From Candidatus Brocadiaceae bacterium (lineage in GTDB: Bacteria; Planctomycetota; MHYJ01; JACQXL01; CAKKQI01): a DNA stretch of 6,102 nucleotides. The notes beneath the pieces were generated by a model, which worked only from the letters and a program-made list of their open reading frames with translations, made no database searches and was not told the DNA's origin. The DNA lies in contig CAKKQI010000265.1 in assembly GCA_919901895.1 (NCBI GenBank), positions 1 through 6,102 of the forward strand, in the 5' to 3' direction. This document shows, in pieces, positions 1 through 6,102 of this stretch (the first letter of the stretch is position 1; the number at the start of each line of letters is the position of its first letter). Both the position numbers and the translations under genes were made by a program.

Positions 1-1
1 T

Positions 2-1189
<1,188 letters not shown>

Positions 1190-1268
1190 ATTGTCGGGAT
1201 ACATTTCATCTTAATCGTAGTTACAATTTTACTTGCCGCGTTAGACGTTATCCGGTATAATACCACCT
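1190..1268. other. Intergenic gap lpxB-kdsD
   Basis: This 79-bp gap has no terminator-like hairpin with a T-run after lpxB that I can see. Its right half carries a promoter for kdsD. No RNA gene or other conserved structure is apparent. Confidence 0.7.
1233..1261 (+). promoter_or_regulatory. Sigma-70-type promoter, predicted leaderless kdsD start
   Basis: A -35-like ttgccg (1233-1238, 4 of 6 consensus bases) is followed after exactly 17 bp by a perfect tataat (1256-1261). Transcription normally begins about 7 bases after the -10 box, which falls on T1268 or A1269, and A1269 is the first base of the kdsD ATG. The seven bases between box and ATG (accacct) contain no Shine-Dalgarno sequence. 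The sequence therefore predicts an mRNA with no 5' leader. It would drive kdsD, kdsC, the LptC-like gene and possibly valS. Confidence 0.72.
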
Positions 1269-2231
1269 ATGAATACCGATTTAAATTATGCCAGAAAAAT
1301 ATTAAAAACTGAAATTACGGCGATTCGGTCGATTTACAGACGGTTAAACCGTCATTTCAATTCAGCGGTTCAGTTAATATTAAAATGTAAGGGCCGGGTC
1401 GTGGTTACCGGTATGGGAAAAACCGGTATTATCGGCGAAAAAATTTCCGCGACAATGGCCAGCACCGGCACCCCTTCGCTTTTTCTTCATCCGGCCGAGG
1501 CCTACCACGGGGATCTGGGGCGAATCACCCCGGCTGATACCGTGCTGGTTCTTTCCAACAGCGGAACGACCGAGGAACTGGTCCGGTTATTACCGGCCAT
1601 TAAAAAAATCGGAGCCCGGGTCATTTCTATTACCCGTTCTAAAAACTCCCCTCTGGGAAAACACAGTACTGTCGTCCTGGAAATCGGCCGGATTACCGAA
1701 GCCTGTCACTGGGGACTGGTGCCTTCGGCCAGCACGACGGCGATGCTGGCCCTGGGTGACGCCCTGGCTTTAACCGTTTTTAAAAACCGGAAATTAACCC
1801 GGGAGCAATACGCGTTTTATCATCCGGGCGGAGAACTGGGCCGGAAATTATTAAAAGTTAAGGATATTATGCGCACCGGCAAACAAAACCCGGTCATTTC
1901 CGAAAACCAGACGGTAAAAACAGCCCTGGAATTGATTACCCGCGGCCGCGCTGGCGCCATCAGCATCGTTAATCACCGCCGGAAATTAACCGGTATTTTT
2001 ACCGACGGCGACCTGCGCCGCCACCTTCGGGCCGACCAGAATCTGCTTGACGAAAAAATCAAAAAAGTAATGACCGGCAATCCGATTACCGTTCATCCCG
2101 ATAAATTAGCCGCTGAGGCATTTCAGATATTGCGTGATAAGAAAATTGACGAGATTCCGGTTGTTGATAAACAAGGCAAACCGGTCGGTCTGCTGGACGT
2201 CCAGGATTTACTGGAAGCCGGAATGGTCTAA
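1269..2231 (+). CDS. kdsD: Arabinose-5-phosphate isomerase (KpsF/GutQ family)
   Basis: The enzyme interconverts D-ribulose 5-phosphate and D-arabinose 5-phosphate in the cytoplasm, the first committed step to Kdo. The 320 residues show an N-terminal SIS sugar-isomerase domain (about 35-190) and two CBS domains (about 195-260 and 265-320), the standard layout; E. coli KdsD has 328. Conserved blocks are VTGMGKTG, ASTGTPS, HPAEAYHGDLG, SNSGTTEE, PSASTTAMLALGDALA, FYHPGGELGRKLL and FTDGDLRR. Residues equivalent to the reported E. coli catalytic set Lys59, Glu111, Glu152 and His193 are all present at a constant offset of 8: K51, E103, E144 and H185. The start is the only ATG giving the full family N-terminus; it lies directly behind the -10 box with no SD sequence. 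Paralogues GutQ and KpsF catalyse the same reaction, but the adjacent kdsC supports the kdsD name. Confidence 0.95.
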   Translation: MNTDLNYARKILKTEITAIRSIYRRLNRHFNSAVQLILKCKGRVVVTGMGKTGIIGEKISATMASTGTPSLFLHPAEAYHGDLGRITPADTVLVLSNSGTTEELVRLLPAIKKIGARVISITRSKNSPLGKHSTVVLEIGRITEACHWGLVPSASTTAMLALGDALALTVFKNRKLTREQYAFYHPGGELGRKLLKVKDIMRTGKQNPVISENQTVKTALELITRGRAGAISIVNHRRKLTGIFTDGDLRRHLRADQNLLDEKIKKVMTGNPITVHPDKLAAEAFQILRDKKIDEIPVVDKQGKPVGLLDVQDLLEAGMV

Positions 2232-2238
2232 ACACGAA
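2229..2238 (+). repeat. First copy of taaacacgaa element (overlaps kdsD stop)
   Basis: The 10-mer taaacacgaa begins with the TAA stop codon of kdsD and runs into the 21-bp gap before kdsC. The same 10-mer occurs twice in the gap after kdsC (2765-2774 and 2791-2800). The gap itself has no SD sequence ahead of the kdsC ATG. Confidence 0.5.
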
Positions 2239-2252
2239 ATCGCTAAATTTTT

Positions 2253-2756
2253 ATGGACTTAGCACAGATAAAAATACTGGTAACGGATGTGGACGGCGTG
2301 ATGACCGACGGCCGGATTATCCTGGATGACCGGGGCGTGGAAACCAAATTATTTAATGTCCAGGATGGCGCCGGTATAAAATATCTGGAACGGGCCGGAA
2401 TCAAGACCGCCATTATTACCGGTCGGTATTCGCTGGTGGTAAAACACCGCGCCAAAGAATTAAAGATTAAAGATGTCTTTCAAGGCTGCAAAAATAAAAT
2501 CCCGGCCCTGGAGCAGTTAGCTAAAAAATATCGGTTGAAATACAAGGAAATCTGTTACATCGGAGACGACCTGCCGGATATTCCGATAATGAAATTAGTC
2601 GGTTACCCGGTCGCGGTTTACAATGCCCGGCCGGAGGTTAAAAGATATGCCCGTTACATTACAAAAGTTCCGGGCGGGTATGGAGCTATCAGGGAAGTAA
2701 CCGACAAAATTTTACGCGCCCAAAAAAAATGGCCCCGGCTGTTAAAACGCTATTAA
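2253..2756 (+). CDS. kdsC: 3-deoxy-D-manno-octulosonate 8-phosphate phosphatase
   Basis: KdsC is a cytoplasmic, Mg-dependent HAD-superfamily phosphatase of the C0 (capless) type that removes phosphate from Kdo 8-phosphate, releasing Kdo for activation by KdsB. The 167-residue protein has motif I DVDGVMTDG with nucleophile D12 and acid/base D14, motif II Thr in TGR (T56), the motif III Lys probably K82 in KNK, and motif IV GDDLPDIP (D105, D106, D109). The family tail GGYGAIREV follows near residue 141. It is slightly shorter than E. coli KdsC (188), mainly at the ends. The ATG is 21 bp after kdsD, just ahead of the first beta strand, with no SD sequence, so translation probably depends on coupling or a weak A/U-rich leader. 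The kdsD-kdsC pairing gives steps one and three of the Kdo pathway; kdsA and kdsB are not in the window. Confidence 0.95.
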   Translation: MDLAQIKILVTDVDGVMTDGRIILDDRGVETKLFNVQDGAGIKYLERAGIKTAIITGRYSLVVKHRAKELKIKDVFQGCKNKIPALEQLAKKYRLKYKEICYIGDDLPDIPIMKLVGYPVAVYNARPEVKRYARYITKVPGGYGAIREVTDKILRAQKKWPRLLKRY

Positions 2757-2763
2757 GCCACAA

Positions 2764-2801
2764 ATAAACACGAATAAAGCTCAATACAGATAAACACGAA
2801 T
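2764..2801 (+). repeat. Direct repeat ataaacacgaat x2 in kdsC-lptC gap
   Basis: The 46-bp gap between kdsC and the LptC-like gene contains an exact 12-bp direct repeat, ataaacacgaat, at 2764-2775 and 2790-2801, spaced 26 bp start to start. The second copy ends one base before the ATG, where an SD sequence would normally sit. A 10-bp core recurs at the kdsD stop. It could be a dispersed intergenic repeat of the cacgaa type or a regulatory element; the sequence does not decide. Confidence 0.7.
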
Positions 2802-2802
2802 T

Positions 2803-4572
2803 ATGAAAACAAATTTTTCCCTATTTCTGCTGATTGTTTTATTAATGTTAAGTCCCGATAACATCGGGATATCAGCTCAATCTTCCGCTCCGGCTGACCG
2901 CCCTAAACCGGTGGAAGTTTCCCAGGACGTTGAAAACTGGTCCTATCCTCATTACCATGATAACCGGCTGGTTTGGGAAGGCAAAGGAGAAAAAGCCCAC
3001 ATCACCGGTGAAACGGAAGTTGTCGCCGAAAAATTCCAACTGCTTTACCATTACCAGTCTAAAAATGCAACGGCCGGCGAAGAATTAATCAGATTTAAGG
3101 CCGAACAAGGTTTAATTAACCGGGCAAATAATGAAGCCATTTTCCGGGAAGATGTCATAGTAAAAACAGAATCTCCGGTGGCGGCGGAAGACAATCCGGC
3201 GAACGGATCGGCGAGCCGGACGGAATTAAAAACACCGGAACTTTTTATGAATTTAACAACGCAGGTAATTTCTTCGACTGTCCAGACGGTTTTAAGCCAA
3301 CCGGATTTAATTATTACCGGCACCGGCTTAACGGCTGAGATCAACCTCGGCCTGGTAAAGATGCACCGGGAAATTCTGACTTTTATTGAAGGAAGCAACC
3401 TTTCTTCTTTTTCACTTTATCCGGTCGTGCTTGATGTGCCGCCGGAACAAAAAAAGCAGGTTGAAATAACGGTCACCTGCGCCGGACCTTTAAGTGTCGA
3501 AAAAATTAATTCCGTTTTAACGAATCCGACTCAACAAAAAATAAATTTCAAGAACAACGTGGTGCTGGTAAAACAAACGCTGACTGCTCCTCTTTTAGCG
3601 GAAACAAAACTTTATGCCGACGAACTGGAGATAATTTTAATCAACCGACCGGTTAGCCCAACTGGTCCCGTTATCGGCGGGACGGACAACGACACGCAAA
3701 AAACAGAATCGGTAATTTCCCGCTTAATCGCTTCCGGTCATGTGCGCATTGAAGACGGAACGACCAATGCTTTCTGCCATCAAGTTGATTGGGATGAATC
3801 AACCCAACGCGTTACTTTTTGGGGAGGGAACGAACAGATGGCCCGAATAACACGCGATACCCTTAACGCCATCCGGCCGAACGACTCAGGCCCCGACAAA
3901 ATCGGGGCCGGGACAAAACCGGAACCGGCTATCACTTTGCAAGCGCAAGAAATTGAAAACTTTAGCGCCGATGATATTTTTATTCTTAAAGGAAAAAAAG
4001 AAGCGATTTTTTTTAACCAGGAAAACAAACCGGCCCCCAATGATTTTCCCGAAATAGTCCCACCCGGCAGGGCGGGGCAATTTAATAAAATCCATGTAAC
4101 GGCAAAAAACAATGCCGTCGTCAGTCTTAAAACATACCGAGCCAGTTTCAAAAATAAGGTTCGCGTAATTCAAAAAAATGAACCGGACGAAACGGCCGGC
4201 CAACCGGTTGATTTTCAAAGTGTTATGAAAGCCGACCGGTTAATCCTAACCCTGGACAGCCAGCGCAACGAAATTAAAAACGCCTGCGCCTGGGGAAATA
4301 TTTTGATTACCAATAAAGACGGCAGCCGGATTATCGGAAAAATATTTGAATGGGAACCGGCTAAAAATATTTTCAAAATAAAATCCGATTACCTGGTCAA
4401 GGCCTGGCATCAGAATCAGCTGATTAAAGCACATGAAATAATTGTTCATACCGCTTCTAAAACCGGCGGACAGTTCGGGAATTGGTCGCAGATAGAAGCC
4501 AAAAATAAAAACGGCACGCCGGGCACAATAGAAATTCGGAGCAATCCGCCGCGGGTGGAAAAAGAAAATTAA
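2803..4572 (+). CDS. LptC-like protein with OstA/LptA-like extension
   Basis: This is probably a periplasmic LPS-transport protein. The N-terminus (MKTNFS, then hydrophobic 7-16, then ISA at 23-25) is a signal peptide or single membrane anchor. Residues about 40-198 fit the LptC pattern: a W-x-G-like opening, 'A..g.v......a.f.e.v.v' strands, a TPEL element, and QPDLIITGTGLTAEINLGLVKM, which resembles the LptC 'g.G...d...g...l' end. Residues about 200-290, 300-410 and 425-580 look like further OstA/LptA-type beta modules (FKNNVVLVKQ, ASGHVRIEDG, LYADELEIIL, KADRLILTLD, AWGNILITNKDGSRIIG). At 589 residues it is three times the length of E. coli LptC (191). Position directly after kdsD-kdsC supports the role, and no separate lptA or lptB follows in the window. 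Low-complexity joints between modules carry palindromic DNA. Module boundaries are inferred by eye; the overall LPS-transport assignment is likely and the LptA part less certain. Confidence 0.75.
   Translation: MKTNFSLFLLIVLLMLSPDNIGISAQSSAPADRPKPVEVSQDVENWSYPHYHDNRLVWEGKGEKAHITGETEVVAEKFQLLYHYQSKNATAGEELIRFKAEQGLINRANNEAIFREDVIVKTESPVAAEDNPANGSASRTELKTPELFMNLTTQVISSTVQTVLSQPDLIITGTGLTAEINLGLVKMHREILTFIEGSNLSSFSLYPVVLDVPPEQKKQVEITVTCAGPLSVEKINSVLTNPTQQKINFKNNVVLVKQTLTAPLLAETKLYADELEIILINRPVSPTGPVIGGTDNDTQKTESVISRLIASGHVRIEDGTTNAFCHQVDWDESTQRVTFWGGNEQMARITRDTLNAIRPNDSGPDKIGAGTKPEPAITLQAQEIENFSADDIFILKGKKEAIFFNQENKPAPNDFPEIVPPGRAGQFNKIHVTAKNNAVVSLKTYRASFKNKVRVIQKNEPDETAGQPVDFQSVMKADRLILTLDSQRNEIKNACAWGNILITNKDGSRIIGKIFEWEPAKNIFKIKSDYLVKAWHQNQLIKAHEIIVHTASKTGGQFGNWSQIEAKNKNGTPGTIEIRSNPPRVEKEN
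2851..2870. repeat. Translated palindrome 1 in LptC-like gene
   Basis: tcccgat (2853-2859) and atcggga (2863-2869) form a perfect 7-bp stem with a 3-base loop aac. It encodes SPDNIGI, residues 17-23, lying between the hydrophobic core and the likely cleavage region of the signal peptide. It aligns over 20 bases with palindromes 2 and 3 of the same gene. Confidence 0.7.
3664..3683. repeat. Translated palindrome 2 in LptC-like gene
   Basis: gtcccg (3665-3670) and cgggac (3678-3683) form a perfect 6-bp stem around a 7-base loop. It encodes GPVIGGT near residue 288, in a Pro/Gly/Asp-rich linker between predicted beta modules. The left arm is read in the same frame as in the copies at 2851 and 3889. 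Confidence 0.6.
3889..3909. repeat. Translated palindrome 3 in LptC-like gene
   Basis: ggccccga (3889-3896) and tcggggcc (3902-3909) form a perfect 8-bp stem with loop caaaa, the strongest hairpin in the window. It encodes GPDKIGA near residue 363, close to the SPDNIG of palindrome 1, in a linker between predicted beta modules. No T-run follows, so it is not a typical intrinsic terminator. Confidence 0.7.
4059..4076. repeat. Imperfect translated palindrome 4 in LptC-like gene
   Basis: The 18 bases pair at 7 of 9 positions (ccc and ccc against ggg and ggg, with mismatches at the fourth and eighth pairs). They encode PPGRAG near residue 420, again in a linker-like stretch. The sequence is not clearly related to the other three palindromes. 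Confidence 0.45.
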
Positions 4573-4574
4573 TT

Positions 4575-6102
4575 ATGCCGCAGATTGAATCGGTTTATAA
4601 TCCCCAGAATGTTGAAAGCCTTATCTATGATTTCTGGGAAAAGAAAGGTTATTTCCACGGCCGGGTAAATCCAGAAAAAAAACCATTCTCGGTGGTGATT
4701 CCGCCGCCCAATATCACCGGTATCCTGCATATGGGACATGTGATGGATGAAACGCCTCAGGATATTATGGTCCGCCTGCGCCGGATGCAAGGGTATGAAA
4801 CGGTCTGGGTGCCCGGCACCGACCACGCCGGCATCGCCACCCAGAATGCGGTGGAAAGAAATTTAGCCGAACAGAAATTAAAGCGCCACGATTTGGGCCG
4901 TGAAGAATTCGTCAGGCGAGTCTGGACCTGGAAAGAAAAATACGGTTCGACGATCATCCAGCAATTAAAACGATTGGGTTGCTCCTGTGACTGGGAACGT
5001 CTGCGTTTTACAATGGATGATAATTACTCGGCCGCAGTTCTTGAAGTTTTTGTCCGCCTCTGGAAAAAAGGATTAATTTACCAGGGCGATTATATCGTTA
5101 ACTGGTGCCCGCGTTGCCAGACAGCACTCTCTGATGAAGAGGTTAACCACGAGAATATTGAAGGCGGACTTCACTGGATTAGATACCCCTTAGCAAAAAG
5201 TAAAGACGACTATATCGTAGTAGCTACCACCAGACCAGAAACGATGTTGGGTGATACAGCCGTGGTGGTGCATCCGGATGATCAACGGTATAAAAATGTA
5301 ATCGGTCAACCGGTTATCCTGCCCTTGGTTAACCGGGAAATCCCGATAATTAGCGACCCCTTTGCTAATCCGGAATTCGGCTCCGGCGCAGTCAAGGTGA
5401 CGCCGGCTCACGACCCGAATGATTTTATCTTGGGTCAACGTTATAACTTGCCCAGTATTAAAGTAATTGGACCGGACGGCCGGATGAACGAGAATGCCGG
5501 TAAATATCAAGGACTGGACCGTTTTGAAGCACGTCAACAAATTATCGCTGACTTAAAAAAATCCGGAATCTACGAGAAGCGGGATAAACACCAACACGCG
5601 GTCGGTCATTGCTCACGATGTGAAACAATAATTGAGCCGTATCTTTCCCTCCAATGGTTTGTAAAGATGAAGCCGTTAGCCGAACCGGCGATCAAAGCGG
5701 TTAAAGAAGGCCAGGTTAAATTCTATCCGGAAAGATGGACAAAAGTATATCTTAACTGGATGGAAAATATACGTGACTGGTGTATTTCCCGCCAACTCTG
5801 GTGGGGACATCGGATACCGGTCTGGTATTGCCAGAAGACCAGAGGGCCAGAAGATAAACAGACCAACAGACCAACAGGCCAACCGGCTAATAAACTGTTG
5901 GACTTTCGGACTGTTGGACTTTCGGACTCTTCTTCTGCTGAAAATGCCTGCCCCCCGATAGTCAGCCCGACTACTCCGGAAAAATGCCCTCATTGCGGCA
6001 ATACTAATCTGGTGCGCGACCCGGACGTGCTGGATACCTGGTTCTCTTCCTGGCTCTGGCCCTTTGCGGTATTTGGCTGGCCCGATAAAACTCCGGAATT
6101 AA
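4575..6102 (+). CDS. valS: Valyl-tRNA synthetase, 3' partial
   Basis: ValS is a cytoplasmic class I synthetase that charges tRNA-Val. The frame stays open from ATG 4575 to the window edge, giving 509 complete codons of an expected 860-950. Seen in order: PPPNITGILHMGH with the HIGH-equivalent HMGH (52-55), VPGTDHAGIATQ (79-90), zinc-type knuckles NWCPRCQT and GHCSRCET, CP1 editing-domain blocks TTRPETMLGDTAV and GSGAVKVTPAHDPNDF, NIRDWCISRQLWWGHRIPVWYC, then CPHCG and DPDVLDTWFSSWLWPF. The KMSKS loop, anticodon-binding domain and C-terminal coiled coil lie outside. An extra segment of about 37 residues (about 422-458) rich in T, P, S and N lies between WYC and CPHCG and is encoded by repeat DNA. 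The ATG is 2 bp after the previous stop; purine-rich DNA lies upstream but no properly spaced SD. Identification is secure. Confidence 0.97.
   Translation, partial: MPQIESVYNPQNVESLIYDFWEKKGYFHGRVNPEKKPFSVVIPPPNITGILHMGHVMDETPQDIMVRLRRMQGYETVWVPGTDHAGIATQNAVERNLAEQKLKRHDLGREEFVRRVWTWKEKYGSTIIQQLKRLGCSCDWERLRFTMDDNYSAAVLEVFVRLWKKGLIYQGDYIVNWCPRCQTALSDEEVNHENIEGGLHWIRYPLAKSKDDYIVVATTRPETMLGDTAVVVHPDDQRYKNVIGQPVILPLVNREIPIISDPFANPEFGSGAVKVTPAHDPNDFILGQRYNLPSIKVIGPDGRMNENAGKYQGLDRFEARQQIIADLKKSGIYEKRDKHQHAVGHCSRCETIIEPYLSLQWFVKMKPLAEPAIKAVKEGQVKFYPERWTKVYLNWMENIRDWCISRQLWWGHRIPVWYCQKTRGPEDKQTNRPTGQPANKLLDFRTVGLSDSSSAENACPPIVSPTTPEKCPHCGNTNLVRDPDVLDTWFSSWLWPFAVFGWPDKTPEL
5830..5933. repeat. 8-bp-period array with central strand switch, in frame within valS
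   Basis: From 5830 the DNA reads in consecutive 8-bp units: gccagaag, accagagg, gccagaag, ataaacag, accaacag, accaacag, gccaaccg, gctaataa, then actgttgg, actttcgg, actgttgg, actttcgg, actcttct. The 16-mer at 5895-5910 is repeated exactly at 5911-5926. The first half has the form ccaacag and the second its complement ctgttgg, so the whole tract is an imperfect inverted repeat centred near 5886. Because 8 is not a multiple of 3, successive units are read in different frames and the protein shows no obvious repeat. There are no spacers, so it is not a CRISPR array. Confidence 0.85.

Noticed and set aside
3780..4218. Two overlapping reverse-strand ORFs inside the LptC-like gene
   Set aside because: They have no recognisable motifs, no promoter or RBS, and overlap a forward gene with coherent signal peptide and beta modules.
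4596..4601. TATAAT shortly after the valS start
   Set aside because: It is the Tyr-Asn codon pair of the family N-terminus, has no good -35, and would start transcription inside the gene.
5334..5345. Inverted repeat cgggaaatcccg in valS
   Set aside because: It encodes the conserved REIP segment of the editing domain, so protein selection explains it; the 5-bp stem is short.
5830..5933. CRISPR-like array
   Set aside because: Units are 8 bp, contiguous and without spacers, and lie inside an open conserved gene.
5676..5993. Reverse-strand ORF of 105 codons with a hydrophobic Leu/Trp/Val-rich stretch
   Set aside because: It is antisense to conserved valS sequence; the hydrophobic stretch is just the complement of the 8-bp repeat array.

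Overview
The window carries five tightly packed genes, all on the + strand: lpxB (5' end cut off), kdsD, kdsC, a large LptC/OstA-like periplasmic protein, and valS (3' end cut off). Lipid A disaccharide synthase, the two consecutive Kdo-pathway enzymes and an LPS-transport protein mark a diderm (Gram-negative) bacterium that makes Kdo-containing LPS. By eye the DNA is of moderate GC content. No clear Shine-Dalgarno sequence precedes any of the four visible start codons. Dense packing, weak SD use and short repeats inside genes suggest an uncultured diderm lineage (Omnitrophota-like is my guess, at low confidence); the sequence alone does not fix the phylum.

Layout: lpxB ends at 1189. A 79-bp gap holds a near-consensus sigma-70-type promoter whose TATAAT lies 7 bp before the kdsD ATG, so the kdsD transcript is predicted to be leaderless. 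kdsD (arabinose-5-phosphate isomerase) and kdsC (Kdo-8-phosphate phosphatase) are 21 bp apart. After 46 bp with a direct repeat comes a 589-residue secreted protein that begins like LptC and continues with OstA/LptA-like beta-rich sequence. valS starts 2 bp after it. The kdsD-kdsC-lptC order is the classical one (as in E. coli), but no separate lptA or lptB follows here; the long fusion may cover part of the LptA bridge role.

The genes work together in LPS construction: LpxB makes the lipid A disaccharide, KdsD and KdsC carry out the first and third steps of CMP-Kdo synthesis, and the LptC-like protein should help carry finished LPS across the periplasm. ValS is a housekeeping passenger at the end of the run.

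The most unusual content is repeat DNA inside the reading frames. valS contains a roughly 37-codon in-frame insert made of an 8-bp-period repeat that switches strand in its middle, making an imperfect inverted repeat, and it splits a Cys-x2-Cys-type zinc knuckle. lpxB has a smaller insert of about 12 codons with the same 8-bp periodicity. The LptC-like gene carries three related palindromes of about 20 bp plus a fourth of different sequence, all translated. This resembles, by analogy only, the Rickettsia palindromic elements that insert in frame within genes.
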